The translations under genes were made by a program, and so were the position numbers. The notes under the pieces were generated by a model, which saw only the letters and a list, made by a program, of their open reading frames with translations, made no database searches and was not told where the DNA came from. From Candidatus Villigracilaceae bacterium (GTDB taxonomy: Bacteria > Chloroflexota > Anaerolineae > Anaerolineales > Villigracilaceae): 64,000 nucleotides of DNA. The DNA is taken from assembly GCA_026645935.1 (NCBI GenBank), contig JAPKMP010000017.1, positions 27,755-91,754 of the forward strand, read 5' to 3'. Below, one piece after another: positions 1 to 8,496 of this stretch (positions are counted from its first letter, which is position 1; each line of letters begins with the position of its first letter).

Positions 1-425
1 TCACGGGTCGTGCCGGGATACGTCGTTGATTCCAATACCACAACCATCCCCTTATGCATGTACTTGCTCAGTTCTTCCATTGCAGACATGATGAACGACA
101 TATCCGGGTCGCCAGTCTGCCGCAGCGGAGTCGGCACACAAATGCTGACCGCATCCATGTTCTTTAGCACAGAAAAATCCGTAGTGGCGGTCAACATCCC
201 GCTTTTGACCAGTTTTGACACTGCGTCAGTTTTCACATCCGGGATATAGGACTCGCCTTTATTCAGCGCATCGACCTTAAGCTTGTCCGGCTCCACGCCG
301 GTGACGTGAAAACCAGCCTCCCCGAAAACGACCGCCAGAGGCAGTCCCACATATCCCAAACCGAGAATCGCCACCTTGGCGTTCTTCTCCTTCAGTTTTT
401 TGATTAGATCGTTTTTTATCGTCAT
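1..425 (-). CDS. Nucleotide-sugar dehydrogenase, N-terminal part (runs off the window)
   Basis: Oxidises a UDP-sugar (probably UDP-N-acetyl-hexosamine or UDP-hexose) to the uronic acid with NAD, for surface polysaccharide synthesis; cytoplasmic. About 141 N-terminal residues are present. Residues 17-35 read AKVAILGLGYVGLPLAVVF, the Rossmann GxGxxG nucleotide-binding start, followed by the ESYIPD segment and a VCVPTP-like motif (ICVPTPL) and an ESTTYPGTT motif typical of the WbpA/TviB/WecC family. The ATG at 425 is 14 bases past the stop of the uracil-DNA glycosylase gene, so the two may be co-transcribed. Which UDP-sugar is used cannot be told from this fragment. Confidence 0.88.
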   Translation of the reverse strand, partial: MTIKNDLIKKLKEKNAKVAILGLGYVGLPLAVVFGEAGFHVTGVEPDKLKVDALNKGESYIPDVKTDAVSKLVKSGMLTATTDFSVLKNMDAVSICVPTPLRQTGDPDMSFIMSAMEELSKYMHKGMVVVLESTTYPGTTR

Positions 426-439
426 GGATTCCTCGTTTA

Positions 440-1081
440 TCAAAATAGACTTAACTGTCGCGGTGAATCGATCTTTTGATGCGCCGCGGTTTTTTTCTTC
501 CTGACCGCATGCCTGCCCAGGACTGCGCGGGCTTCATTCAACTGATCCGGCAATTTAGCAAAATCCGCCAGGATGGATGGTCTCAGGGCGGGTTGGTGCA
601 GCGCCGCCGCCGGGTGATACATGGGAATGATAAACCTTCCGTCGATACTTTGCATCTGCCCGTGAATGGCGGTGATCTTCGCACCGGGAAAATAGGTTCC
701 CATCGAAATGCGTCCCAAGGTCACAATGATACTCGGGTTTATCGATTCGATCTGCGCATGCAAATACTCGCTGCACGCCCCAAGTTCTTCGGGCTGCGGA
801 TCGCGGTTGCCCGGCGGGCGGCATTTGACGACATTGGCAATGAACACTTCTGAACGCGTCAACTCCGCCTGCTCGAGCAATTGGTCCAGAAACCTTCCAG
901 ATGCCCCCACGAACGGACGTCCCTGCTCGTTCTCATGGAATCCCGGAGCCTCGCCGATGAACATGATCTCCGCATCGGCGGGTCCCTCCCCCGTCACAAC
1001 CCGTTTGCGCGACTCGTGCAAAGCGCACTTCGTGCAAACGGAAACCTCGCTGGCTATCCAGTCAAGTATCTCGATGGTCAA
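440..1081 (-). CDS. Uracil-DNA glycosylase, family 4 (Fe-S type)
   Basis: Removes uracil from DNA in base-excision repair. The 213-residue protein has the family 4 signature GEAPGFHENEQGRPFVGASG (about residues 43-62) and a C-terminal HPAA motif (MYHPAAALHQ). Cys16, Cys19, Cys87 and Cys103 have the spacing that binds a 4Fe-4S cluster in this family. The start appears to be TTG at 1081, 1 base past the rimI stop, with a GGGAG ribosome-binding site just upstream. It ends a tsaE-tsaB-rimI-UDG gene string. A lysine/arginine-rich tail (AVRKKKTAAHQK) follows the catalytic domain. Confidence 0.93.
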   Translation of the reverse strand: MTIEILDWIASEVSVCTKCALHESRKRVVTGEGPADAEIMFIGEAPGFHENEQGRPFVGASGRFLDQLLEQAELTRSEVFIANVVKCRPPGNRDPQPEELGACSEYLHAQIESINPSIIVTLGRISMGTYFPGAKITAIHGQMQSIDGRFIIPMYHPAAALHQPALRPSILADFAKLPDQLNEARAVLGRHAVRKKKTAAHQKIDSPRQLSLF

Positions 1082-1082
1082 T

Positions 1083-1559
1083 TCAAACTCCCTGGATATG
1101 CCCCAGATCGTTCAGGGACATGAGGATGGCATCCTCATTGTTATCCTTGTAATATTCATTCCTTCTTCCGTCTTCCGCAAAACCCAAATTACGATACATG
1201 CTCAACGCAGCATGATTCCCCTCGCGTACTTCCAAAAACGCGCGGGTCACACCCTCGGCTTTTGCGGCGCGCAGGGCATGCAACAACAACTTTTTCCCGA
1301 TGCCGCGCCTGCGGTAATCGGGATGGGTTGCGATCGTTGCGATGTGCAATTCATCCATGATCAGCCAGCCGACCATCATCGCCGCCACACGCCTGTCCAT
1401 CTCCGCCACCCAGGACCGCGACGAAAAATTATCCTTCAATTCGTAAATGAAAGAACTGGAGGGCCAGGGCAGGGAAAACGAAACCTGATCGATGGCGACC
1501 ACCTGCTCGAGATCAACTTCGATCATCTTTCGAATAAGGAGGCCTGTCGGGTCTTCCAT
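1083..1559 (-). CDS. rimI: Ribosomal-protein-alanine N-acetyltransferase RimI-like (GNAT)
   Basis: GNAT-fold acetyltransferase of about 158 residues that probably acetylates the N terminus of ribosomal protein S18 or other proteins. The acetyl-CoA loop is RRRGIGKKLL, followed by the FLEVREGNHAALSMYRNLGF segment typical of RimI. I choose the ATG at 1559 (MEDPTG...), because it begins 1 base after the tsaB stop codon; an upstream in-frame extension would overlap tsaB. The tsaB-rimI adjacency is a widespread bacterial arrangement and supports the assignment. Confidence 0.9.
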   Translation of the reverse strand: MEDPTGLLIRKMIEVDLEQVVAIDQVSFSLPWPSSSFIYELKDNFSSRSWVAEMDRRVAAMMVGWLIMDELHIATIATHPDYRRRGIGKKLLLHALRAAKAEGVTRAFLEVREGNHAALSMYRNLGFAEDGRRNEYYKDNNEDAILMSLNDLGHIQGV

Positions 1560-1560
1560 T

Positions 1561-2232
1561 TCACGAAATCGGCGTTCCCGCCACATGCAAATAGATCGGC
1601 GCAAGGGTTGCCGTATCGTCCACATCATGATTCCGCCAGCGGTTCCAAGCCAGTTCTGCAAGCACAGCGGGACGTCTTACACACAATACGGGCGAGGCCA
1701 GGCGCAGTTTCTTTGCCTTGGATATTTTTTTTCTTTCTTCGGGTGTCAATTCGCCCGCGATGGATGCAGGCGAATCGATCCCGTCGATGAGTTCTTCGAG
1801 CGTTCCGCTTCTAATCGGACCCTCTGCCTGCCACTGCTTCCCTGAATTTTTATACATACTGAAAGCGATTCGCGTCCGCCCGGCTTGAATGATCGCGATG
1901 AGCGGATGTTCCGCCAACGGCTGGGCTGCTGCGATCACATCCAATGTGGGAATTCCCATCACAGGCAAATTGCGCGCCAGCGCAATTCCCTTCACCAAGG
2001 ACAGCCCGACTCGCAGACTCGTAAACGAACCGGGACCAACGGCAACGCCCAAAGCGGTGACCATACCCATCGAAACGCCGCACCGACTCAAAAGTCCGGA
2101 AAGAGCCGGGGAAAGTTCTGTCGTGTGATGTTGCCTGGTTATCCACGTCATCTCGCCGAGGACCTGGTCTCCATCATACAACGCCAAGCCCGTCAGTGAA
2201 GTGGATGTATCGACTGCAAGCAGCATGGTCAT
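1561..2232 (-). CDS. tsaB: tRNA threonylcarbamoyladenosine biosynthesis protein TsaB
   Basis: Partner of TsaD and TsaE in making the t6A37 modification of ANN-decoding tRNAs; an ASKHA-fold protein without its own catalysis. It begins MTMLLAVDTSTSLTGLALYDG, the typical first strand-loop of the family, and continues with the GPGSFTSLRVGLS motif that forms the TsaD interface. The ATG at 2232 overlaps the tsaE stop codon in an ATGA arrangement, so I take this start rather than the longer open frame. About 223 residues, a normal length. No tsaD is present in the window. Confidence 0.93.
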   Translation of the reverse strand: MTMLLAVDTSTSLTGLALYDGDQVLGEMTWITRQHHTTELSPALSGLLSRCGVSMGMVTALGVAVGPGSFTSLRVGLSLVKGIALARNLPVMGIPTLDVIAAAQPLAEHPLIAIIQAGRTRIAFSMYKNSGKQWQAEGPIRSGTLEELIDGIDSPASIAGELTPEERKKISKAKKLRLASPVLCVRRPAVLAELAWNRWRNHDVDDTATLAPIYLHVAGTPIS

Positions 2233-2723
2233 CCTCCCACCACAGACTGGCGGATTTCGTCGAGCAGTTTGTCGTAGTGTTTCCCGTGCGCTCGAAAGCC
2301 CAGCCTGCGGTGTTCTTCCGAGATATGCTCGAGTTGGATGCGCAGTTGATCGTTGGGAATTAGATTTCCGAGTCGTTCGGGCCACTCGATGATCAGCGCG
2401 CCTTCATTGAGCATCGAGTCGAGATCGAGTTCCTCCGCTTCGGGCACGGAGTCGAGGCGATAGGCGTCGAGGTGAAAAAGTTTTCCGCCATCGGCGCGCC
2501 GATATTGGTTGACGAGAATAAAGGTCGGGCTGGAAACGGCATCGAGCGAACCCCACCCTTGCGCAAGGCCCTGTGCAAACGTGGTCTTGCCTGCGCCGAG
2601 ATCGCCCTGCAAACAGATCACATCGCCCGGCTCGAGAAGGCCGCCAAGGCGGATTCCGATGCGCCGCGTTTGCTCGGGACTGCGGCTGAAGAATTCCAAC
2701 ATGTGGGCGTCGAGGATTGGCAT
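2229..2723 (-). CDS. tsaE: tRNA threonylcarbamoyladenosine biosynthesis ATPase TsaE
   Basis: P-loop ATPase that drives the TsaBD complex in t6A synthesis. Walker A is GDLGAGKTTFAQGLAQGWG, followed by the family motif VSSPTFILVNQY and the acidic HLDAYRLD stretch. First gene of the tsaE-tsaB-rimI-UDG string, with ATGA coupling to tsaB. Start is ambiguous: ATG at 2723 (MPILDAH) or 2702 (MLEFFSRS). A good promoter lies just upstream (TATAAT at 2733-2738), so a start at 2723 would be almost leaderless. Confidence 0.9.
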   Translation of the reverse strand: MPILDAHMLEFFSRSPEQTRRIGIRLGGLLEPGDVICLQGDLGAGKTTFAQGLAQGWGSLDAVSSPTFILVNQYRRADGGKLFHLDAYRLDSVPEAEELDLDSMLNEGALIIEWPERLGNLIPNDQLRIQLEHISEEHRRLGFRAHGKHYDKLLDEIRQSVVGG

Positions 2724-2732
2724 CGGGTGGAA

Positions 2733-2762
2733 ATTATACCGCCCTGTTGCCATCGACTCCAA
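2733..2762 (-). promoter_or_regulatory. Sigma70-type promoter before tsaE
   Basis: On the minus strand TTGGAG (2762-2757), an 18-base spacer and a perfect TATAAT (2738-2733) precede the tsaE start. Transcription would begin near 2726, only a few bases before the ATG at 2723. Seen by eye; no transcript data. Confidence 0.5.
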
Positions 2763-2807
2763 CGCCTTCCACGTTGGAGTCGAAAGGCTGGAGGCTTTCG
2801 CGTCCGC

Positions 2808-4139
2808 TCACGAAGGAAATAACTTTTCAAACGATTCGGGGCAATACTTTTGCACCATCTCGCTGGATATGCCGTTCTCTTTGCAGATCTCAGCATACAG
2901 GTCCGCGCTGGGGCGTTTGATTCGTTTCTGGGTGTCCACATCCAACCCCCAAAGCCCGAAGCGGTACTTCCATCCAAAACTCCACTCGAAGTTATCCACC
3001 AAAGACCAATGGAAATATCCCTTGATGGGCCAGTTGAAATTGACCGCCCGCCACATCTGGTGGATGTGTTGAACCGTATAGCGCGGACGCATCGAGTCGT
3101 CTGCCGAGTTGACGCCGTTCTCCGTCACAAGGATGGGCAGATTTGGGAAAGTGCGCACGACCCACTTCAATCCTTCATACATTCCGTCCGGTTCCATGGC
3201 AAGAAAACCATCGTCGCTTAATTCAACATCCTTGCGATAAAAGTGACGACCAAATAAGGTGCTGGCATGGCGCAGGTCGAAGGTGACATATTCGCGCGTG
3301 TAATAATTGAACCCGAAATAATCCTGCGTTCCTTTAGCCTCCGGAATTTTTATCGAACCGAGCGGCGAACGCATTACGCCATCTGCCAACGTCAATGCAA
3401 AACTATTAACCGTGGTGTTAAAGGCATTTGTCAATAACCGGTCGAGCGGGGACCAGGTGTGGTATGGCATCATCGGGCGATACTGATGCGCAATGCCCAC
3501 CCGTGCCTCCGGCTGAAGCAAATGAATGGCGCGATATGAGGCGGCGTGCCCGCGAATCAGGTTCGCATGGACCTGCATCGCCAGTTTCATATTATTTTTG
3601 CCCGGCGGGAACGAATCCACGCCGGTGGTGACGTATCCGTTCAAAGCATAGCCCGTCGGCTCGTTGATCGTACACCACAACGAACAGTATTCTTTCAATG
3701 CGTCCACTGTTTTGCGAACAAACTTCTCAAAGAGCGGGACGACGGCCTCTGTTTCCCAAGAGCCATAGTTGCCCAACCAGAGCGGATCGGTGAAATGATG
3801 CAGTGTCACCATCGGCGTCAAGCCGCGTTCTTTGAGTCCGCGCAGCATGGCGCGATATTTTTCGAGGGCTTCTTCGTCCCATGTATCCGGCGTTGGCTGG
3901 ATGCGACTCCATTCCACAGATAAACGATGCGCGTTCTGTCCCGCTTCTGCGGCGCGGTCGAAGTCCTCGCGCCAGCGTCCGCCCCACCAATCGGCTGCCA
4001 CCGCCGCAGAACCGTCCGTGTGACCGTCCCGCTCCCACTTCCACCAATTGTTATTCGTATTATTGCCTTCCACCTGATGCGCGGCAGTCGCCGTCCCCCA
4101 TAAAAATCCCTTTGGAAAATGATAGGTGCCTTGAGGCAT
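2808..4139 (-). CDS. Glycoside hydrolase family 1 (beta-glucosidase type)
   Basis: Retaining glycosidase that cleaves beta-linked glucose or galactose from oligosaccharides or glycosides. The 443-residue protein begins with the GH1 signature FPKGFLWGTATAAHQVEG. The acid/base glutamate is Glu160 in TINEP and the nucleophile is Glu340 in VTENG, both present. A WSLVDNFEW aglycone-site motif is near the C terminus. No signal peptide, so it is cytoplasmic. It stands between rlmB-like and tsaE genes on the same strand without sugar-transport neighbours, so the natural substrate cannot be inferred. Confidence 0.95.
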   Translation of the reverse strand: MPQGTYHFPKGFLWGTATAAHQVEGNNTNNNWWKWERDGHTDGSAAVAADWWGGRWREDFDRAAEAGQNAHRLSVEWSRIQPTPDTWDEEALEKYRAMLRGLKERGLTPMVTLHHFTDPLWLGNYGSWETEAVVPLFEKFVRKTVDALKEYCSLWCTINEPTGYALNGYVTTGVDSFPPGKNNMKLAMQVHANLIRGHAASYRAIHLLQPEARVGIAHQYRPMMPYHTWSPLDRLLTNAFNTTVNSFALTLADGVMRSPLGSIKIPEAKGTQDYFGFNYYTREYVTFDLRHASTLFGRHFYRKDVELSDDGFLAMEPDGMYEGLKWVVRTFPNLPILVTENGVNSADDSMRPRYTVQHIHQMWRAVNFNWPIKGYFHWSLVDNFEWSFGWKYRFGLWGLDVDTQKRIKRPSADLYAEICKENGISSEMVQKYCPESFEKLFPS

Positions 4140-4155
4140 GTGTTCTCCATGGTTA

Positions 4156-4220
4156 TGTCATTGCGAGGAGGGCTTTTGCTCTTCCCGACGAGGCAAGCTT
4201 CTGCCGCTCCCTCGCAACGA
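4156..4220. repeat. Dispersed hairpin repeat, TGTCATTGCGAGG family (imperfect copy)
   Basis: Begins TGTCATTGCGAGG and ends CCTCGCAACGA, i.e. imperfect terminal inverted repeats of the same element found at 20425-20516 and 29727-29767. It fills the gap between the GH1 and rRNA methylase genes. Confidence 0.7.
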
Positions 4221-4224
4221 TATG

Positions 4225-4950
4225 TTATTTTCTTGAAAGATAAGCCAAATACAGCGCCACCGACCCCGCCACGGCGGCATTCAATGATTCGATTCTTCCG
4301 CGCATCGGTAATTTCAAAACAATATCGCACTTCTTGCGCGTGAGTTCGTGCAGACCTTCGCCCTCCGAACCGACGACGAGTCCCAGTGAGCCTTTGAGGT
4401 GACGTGAACCCGCCTCGACCTCCGCTCCAGCCTGGTCCAACCCTACGAGCCAGACGTCTGCATCTCGGAGCGCATCCATCGCCTGCGAGAGATTGGATTT
4501 GGCGATCAGCATATGCTCGCTCGCCCCCGACGACGCATTGACCACAGATGGAGTCACCTCCACCGACCTTGCCAAGGGGATGACGATGCCATGCACTCCC
4601 ACCGCCTCTGCCGTGCGGATTAACGTCCCAAAGTTCTGCGGGTCTTGCAGGGAATCGAGGATCAGGATGAAGGGCGGTTCGTCTTTGGCTTTATCCAGAA
4701 TATCAGTCACATCCGAATACGGATACTCGCCAACCTCCGCCGTCACCCCTTGGTGGTTTGCATTGACCTTGTCCAGCCTGCTGCGCGGCACACGGTTGAC
4801 CTTGATCTTCCCCTGCCCAGCCAGTTTGACGATCTCTGCCAGTTTGCCCTTCTCCTGCGCCCCTTCGGCGATTTCAATCGAAAATACCCGCCTGCGTTTT
4901 GCAAGCAGGGCTTCATGGACGGCGTTGCGGGAGTAGATGAATTCTTTCAT
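4225..4950 (-). CDS. rlmB: SpoU/TrmH-family RNA 2'-O-methyltransferase, RlmB-like
   Basis: SPOUT methyltransferase that probably methylates the 2'-OH of a guanosine in 23S rRNA. 241 residues: an N-terminal substrate-binding domain (EALLAKRRRVFSIEIAE, about residues 13-30) and a C-terminal knotted domain with motif 1 DPQNFGTLIRTAEAVG, motif 2 LGLVVGSEGEGL and motif 3 LKLPMRGRIESLNAAVAG. All three SpoU motifs are intact. The exact target nucleotide (G2251 or another) is by family analogy only. Confidence 0.92.
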   Translation of the reverse strand: MKEFIYSRNAVHEALLAKRRRVFSIEIAEGAQEKGKLAEIVKLAGQGKIKVNRVPRSRLDKVNANHQGVTAEVGEYPYSDVTDILDKAKDEPPFILILDSLQDPQNFGTLIRTAEAVGVHGIVIPLARSVEVTPSVVNASSGASEHMLIAKSNLSQAMDALRDADVWLVGLDQAGAEVEAGSRHLKGSLGLVVGSEGEGLHELTRKKCDIVLKLPMRGRIESLNAAVAGSVALYLAYLSRK

Positions 4951-4991
4951 TGAGGTGAATTTTACTTGAATTGTGCTATCCTTTACCCGTC

Positions 4992-6389
4992 ATGATATCC
5001 CTTTCCGAATTCTTCGAACTGAACCGCGAGGTCATCTTCTTCGTTTACGGGCTGGTGTTCTTTTTGCTGGGTTTTGCGATCATCCTGCAAACCCGGCGTT
5101 CCTCGCGGCTCGAGCTGGCGCGCAGCCTGCGCTGGCTGGCGGGGTTCGGCATCACGCATGGGCTTTACGAATGGGGCGACCTGTTCATTCCCATCCAGGC
5201 TGAATACCTGAGCGCGTCCACCATGCGCATATTGTATTTGATCCATAAAATCCTATTGGCAGTTTCTTTTACCTGCCTGTTGGAATTCGGCATTGCCGTC
5301 CACCCCTCCAGCAAAAAAACGCGCGGATTCCATCGGTTCACCGTTGGACTTTTTGTGTTCTGGGCGATCCTTGCATTTGCAGTTTTCCCCGGGGAGTTCG
5401 ACGACATCGAGTGGCGCAGGCAGTCGAATGCCCTTGCGCGTTACCTGATCGGTTTCCCCGGAAGTTTACTTGCCGCGTATAGCCTGCGCGTACATACCTA
5501 TCAACGCATCAAACCTTTGAACGTGCCAATCATCGTGCAAATGTTCCAGATTGCAGGCATATCGCTGGGGATTTACGCCATCGTCGGTGGAATGATCGTT
5601 CCGCAGGTGGGTTTCTTCCCCGGTAATATCTTGAACGTGAGCAGGTTTACCGAATGGGTTGGTGTTCCCCCGCTTGTTTTCCGCTCATTGGTGGGAGCCG
5701 TCATCGCTTTTACCATCATCCGCGCATTGGAGATCTTCGACCTCGAAACCGAGCGGCGCATCGAACAGTTGGAACAGCAGCAGATCATCGACGCCGAACA
5801 CGAACGCCTTGCCCGCGACCTGCACGACGGCGCGATCCAGAAAGTCTATACAGCGGGCTTATTGGTGGAATCTGCCGAACGGATCGCCGACCCGGATAGC
5901 GAAGTGGACAAACGCCTCAAACGCGCCGTGGGCGTTCTCAGCGATTCGATCCTTGACCTGCGCCGAAACCTCGCCGAATTACACGAACATACACGAGTCA
6001 CTGCCAGCAGGCCGCTTGCTGAACTTTTGCATGAACTCGCGCTCAACCCGAACTACAACGCCATGCTGAAAGTTTCGGTGCGCGCGGATTTGCCCGAAGA
6101 AAAAACGATGTCTGAACGGCGGACGGGACATTTGATGGCGATCATCCACGAGGCGATGTCAAACGCTGTCCGCCACGCAAAGGCTGAACGGGTCGAGATT
6201 CAAGCAAAAGATGGAGGAGAGGCGCTCTTGATCCATATTCAAGATAATGGCAATGGGTTGCCATCTGAATTAAAAGATGGGTATGGCTTGCGAAACATGC
6301 GAGACCGTACCCGTCTGCTCAACGGTAAAATCGAATTTGAAAATAACAAAGGTTTACGTACAACCTTGGAAGTTCCCTGGAAGGATTAA
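4992..6389 (+). CDS. Membrane sensor histidine kinase, NarL/DegS type
   Basis: About 465 residues. Roughly the first 240 form six to seven hydrophobic segments (for example EVIFFVYGLVFFLLGFAIIL near the start), an uncharacterised membrane sensor. A short coiled linker (EIFDLETERRIEQLEQQQ) leads to the HisKA_3 dimerisation domain with phospho-acceptor His278 in ARDLHDGAIQ, then a HATPase_c domain (IIHEAMSNAVRHAKAE, DNGNGLP, GYGLRNMRDR). The ATG at 4992 is preferred over an upstream TTG. It abuts the response regulator gene with no gap, so the two form an operon and a cognate pair. The signal is unknown. Confidence 0.93.
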   Translation: MISLSEFFELNREVIFFVYGLVFFLLGFAIILQTRRSSRLELARSLRWLAGFGITHGLYEWGDLFIPIQAEYLSASTMRILYLIHKILLAVSFTCLLEFGIAVHPSSKKTRGFHRFTVGLFVFWAILAFAVFPGEFDDIEWRRQSNALARYLIGFPGSLLAAYSLRVHTYQRIKPLNVPIIVQMFQIAGISLGIYAIVGGMIVPQVGFFPGNILNVSRFTEWVGVPPLVFRSLVGAVIAFTIIRALEIFDLETERRIEQLEQQQIIDAEHERLARDLHDGAIQKVYTAGLLVESAERIADPDSEVDKRLKRAVGVLSDSILDLRRNLAELHEHTRVTASRPLAELLHELALNPNYNAMLKVSVRADLPEEKTMSERRTGHLMAIIHEAMSNAVRHAKAERVEIQAKDGGEALLIHIQDNGNGLPSELKDGYGLRNMRDRTRLLNGKIEFENNKGLRTTLEVPWKD

Positions 6390-7052
6390 ATGGCAAAGAC
6401 CCGTATTTTATTGGTCGATGACCATGATATTGTACGTTTGGGTTTGATGACCTTGTTGAATGACCAACCCGATATGGAAGTAGTTGGCGAAGCCAGCACC
6501 GCCGCCGAAGCCGTGCGCCAGGTTGGGGCGCTTTCACCGGATGTGGTGTTGATGGACATCCGCCTGCCGGGCGAGGGCGGCATCGAAGCGACGCGCCAGG
6601 TGACGGCTAAATTTTCGGATGTGAAAGTAGTGATGTTGACTTCTTTTGCAGATGATGAATTGGTAATGCGAGCCATCAGCGCGGGAGCGGTTGGGTACGT
6701 TCTCAAACAAGTCGGGAATGAAGAGCTCATAAGGGCGATCCAGGCTGCGGCGCGGGGAGAGGCGCTGCTCGACCCGTCCACCACGGCGCGGCTGTTGAGT
6801 CGAGTCCGCGAGGCCGAGAGAAAAGCCGAGGAGGATGCCTTCCGCGATCTGACCGACCGCGAGATGGATGTGCTGGTTCATCTTGCAAGAGGAAAGACCA
6901 ATGCCGAGATCGCATCGCTTTTGCATTTAAGCGAGAAGACGGTGGGCAATTATGTGAGCAACATGTTCGAGAAATTGCAATTGAACAATCGCATTGAGCT
7001 GGCGGCGTATGCGTATGAGCATCATTTGTTTGAAAGAATGGGGAGGGAATAA
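6390..7052 (+). CDS. NarL/FixJ-family response regulator
   Basis: DNA-binding partner of the kinase immediately upstream. 220 residues: receiver domain with acidic pocket Asp10-Asp11 (LLVDDHD), phospho-acceptor Asp56 in VVLMDIRLPG and the VLKQ lysine; then a LuxR-type helix-turn-helix (LTDREMDVLVHLARGKTNAEI, then LSEKTVGNYVSNMFEKL). The start ATG directly follows the kinase stop codon. Followed by a strong terminator at 7060-7089. Regulon unknown. Confidence 0.95.
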   Translation: MAKTRILLVDDHDIVRLGLMTLLNDQPDMEVVGEASTAAEAVRQVGALSPDVVLMDIRLPGEGGIEATRQVTAKFSDVKVVMLTSFADDELVMRAISAGAVGYVLKQVGNEELIRAIQAAARGEALLDPSTTARLLSRVREAERKAEEDAFRDLTDREMDVLVHLARGKTNAEIASLLHLSEKTVGNYVSNMFEKLQLNNRIELAAYAYEHHLFERMGRE

Positions 7053-7059
7053 AATGTGA

Positions 7060-7089
7060 CGGGCTGGCGCAATGCGCCAGCCCGTTTTC
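7060..7089 (+). terminator. Rho-independent terminator after the two-component operon
   Basis: A 13-base perfect stem starting ACGGGCTGGCGC, a minimal loop, then TTTT. Probably works in both directions, since the lipoprotein gene on the other strand ends just downstream. Confidence 0.85.
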
Positions 7090-7108
7090 AAAGGAGAATA
7101 ATTGTTAC

Positions 7109-8287
7109 TTAGCGGGGTTTGAAGACCATGCTGGCAACGTCGTTCTGATAAGCATGGCGTACCTGCGCGTTCTCGAAGACCGCAATGCCGAAGAAGTACT
7201 GGGCGGTCAGGTCGTCGAACTGCACGTCGGTTTCGGAGCCGGTGACGAGCGCGCGGCTGAATTCGATGGTCCACTTGCCGTCTGCCCAAGCCCAACTGGC
7301 AGAGATCTGACCACGGTCGCCGACAAACTCAGATTTGACGATGCTGGGGATAATCGAACCCACAGGCATGGCATCGAGTTCTTCCTTGGTTACGGCGACT
7401 TTTTCGCTGTCAAGGATGAAGCCGGGGAAGCCGGTGGTCATATCAATGCTGGGAGAGATGAACCCGGGCATGGATTTGTCGGGAACGGTCTTGGTTGCAT
7501 CGGCAGGATCGGGCAGGGAGGCGAAGTTATCCGAATAGCCGCCGCTGTCTTTGACATCGCTCTTGCGCCCGGCGCTAATGGTCTTCGCTTGATTTTCGGG
7601 GCTGGAAGTGTCTATGGTCGTCCAATCCAGATACTGGTCGTCGATCTGGTTCAGGTTGCGGACGGATTTCCAGTGCCACATGTCGCCAAGTTCGCCTTCG
7701 TTTTTGGTGTACTTGTTGCCGTAGGGTTTAATATCTTCGTTTTCGCCGAAGTGGCAGGCGCCATTACAGCCTTTTTCGTTGAAACCGGCAATGCTGTTGT
7801 TGATGTTCCAGATCATGGCGAACTTGTCTTCATAGTACAGGTTGTTGTCGCCGCCTTTATCATCCGGGTCTTTATCCTGTTTCCATGTGCCGTCTTCCTG
7901 TTTCACCCATGGTGAGCGATACCAGGAGTCAGTTGGGTCTTCATAGGTCAGCAGGAAGTAAACAGTATCTTCGGTGTAAACGGCTTTGAGAACCGTCACG
8001 GTTTCATAACCATTGAAGCCGCCATCTACTTCGATCTCAATGGCTTCGGCTTCCGCCCAGGCGGCGTCATCTGCAACACCGTCAAGGATTGGGGCGGTAT
8101 CCACAGGATAGGCGACCAATGCGCCTTCGGGTCCGACAAAGGGAACTTCGGTGGGAACAACTTCAGCAGGGGCTTCTGTGGGGACAGGTTCTTCGACAAC
8201 CGGCGCTTCGGTGGCGGGGGTTCCGCACGCGGCAAGCAGCATGGATGCCAGAACGATGAGGGACAAAACAGACATAAGTTTTTTCAT
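7109..8287 (-). CDS. Ethylbenzene-dehydrogenase-related lipoprotein with haem-binding-like domain
   Basis: 392 residues. Signal peptide with lipobox LLAACGT, lipid-anchored at about Cys21, then a Pro/Glu/Thr-rich spacer (TEAPVVEEPVPTEAP) and an EB_dh-like beta-sandwich domain (APILDGVADDAAWAEAEAI, LTYEDPTDSWYRSPW, WTIEFSRAL). In DMSO-reductase-family enzymes this fold is the b-haem gamma subunit. It also contains CNGACH, a CxxxCH variant haem-c-like motif. Acts outside the membrane. Function here, whether electron transfer or another role, is not known; no molybdoenzyme is adjacent. Confidence 0.8.
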   Translation of the reverse strand: MKKLMSVLSLIVLASMLLAACGTPATEAPVVEEPVPTEAPAEVVPTEVPFVGPEGALVAYPVDTAPILDGVADDAAWAEAEAIEIEVDGGFNGYETVTVLKAVYTEDTVYFLLTYEDPTDSWYRSPWVKQEDGTWKQDKDPDDKGGDNNLYYEDKFAMIWNINNSIAGFNEKGCNGACHFGENEDIKPYGNKYTKNEGELGDMWHWKSVRNLNQIDDQYLDWTTIDTSSPENQAKTISAGRKSDVKDSGGYSDNFASLPDPADATKTVPDKSMPGFISPSIDMTTGFPGFILDSEKVAVTKEELDAMPVGSIIPSIVKSEFVGDRGQISASWAWADGKWTIEFSRALVTGSETDVQFDDLTAQYFFGIAVFENAQVRHAYQNDVASMVFKPR

Positions 8288-8454
8288 GGTGATACTCCTC
8301 TTTAATTTTTCAATTTCGGGCGATACATGAAGGTTCTCATGCTTTTTTCATATATCCAGCCTCAGTGTATGGAGATTCGAGTTTCGACGTTAGAGGAGTT
8401 CTCCCCTGATTTTTCAGGGGAAGTCCGGCATGGTATTTTTATGGAATGCAGGCA

Positions 8455-8460
8455 TATAAT
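8455..8460 (+). promoter_or_regulatory. Possible -10 element for the chrB-C/MFS operon
   Basis: A perfect TATAAT 37 bases before the ATG at 8497; no convincing -35 could be found at the right spacing. The same gap (8288-8496) holds a small hairpin at 8403-8420 (CCCCTGA / TCAGGGG) without a T-tract. Confidence 0.35.
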
Positions 8461-8496
8461 TCATGAAGGAACAGTTCATATAAATGGAGCAATCTC

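Noticed and set aside
708..1790. A long plus-strand frame across the UDG, rimI and tsaB genes
   Set aside because: Opposite strand to well-supported genes; its protein has no domain and the codon use is that of an antisense shadow.
8403..8420. CCCCTGA/TCAGGGG hairpin before the ChrB-C gene as a riboswitch or terminator
   Set aside because: Stem of seven bases without T-tract or conserved riboswitch sequence; not supported.
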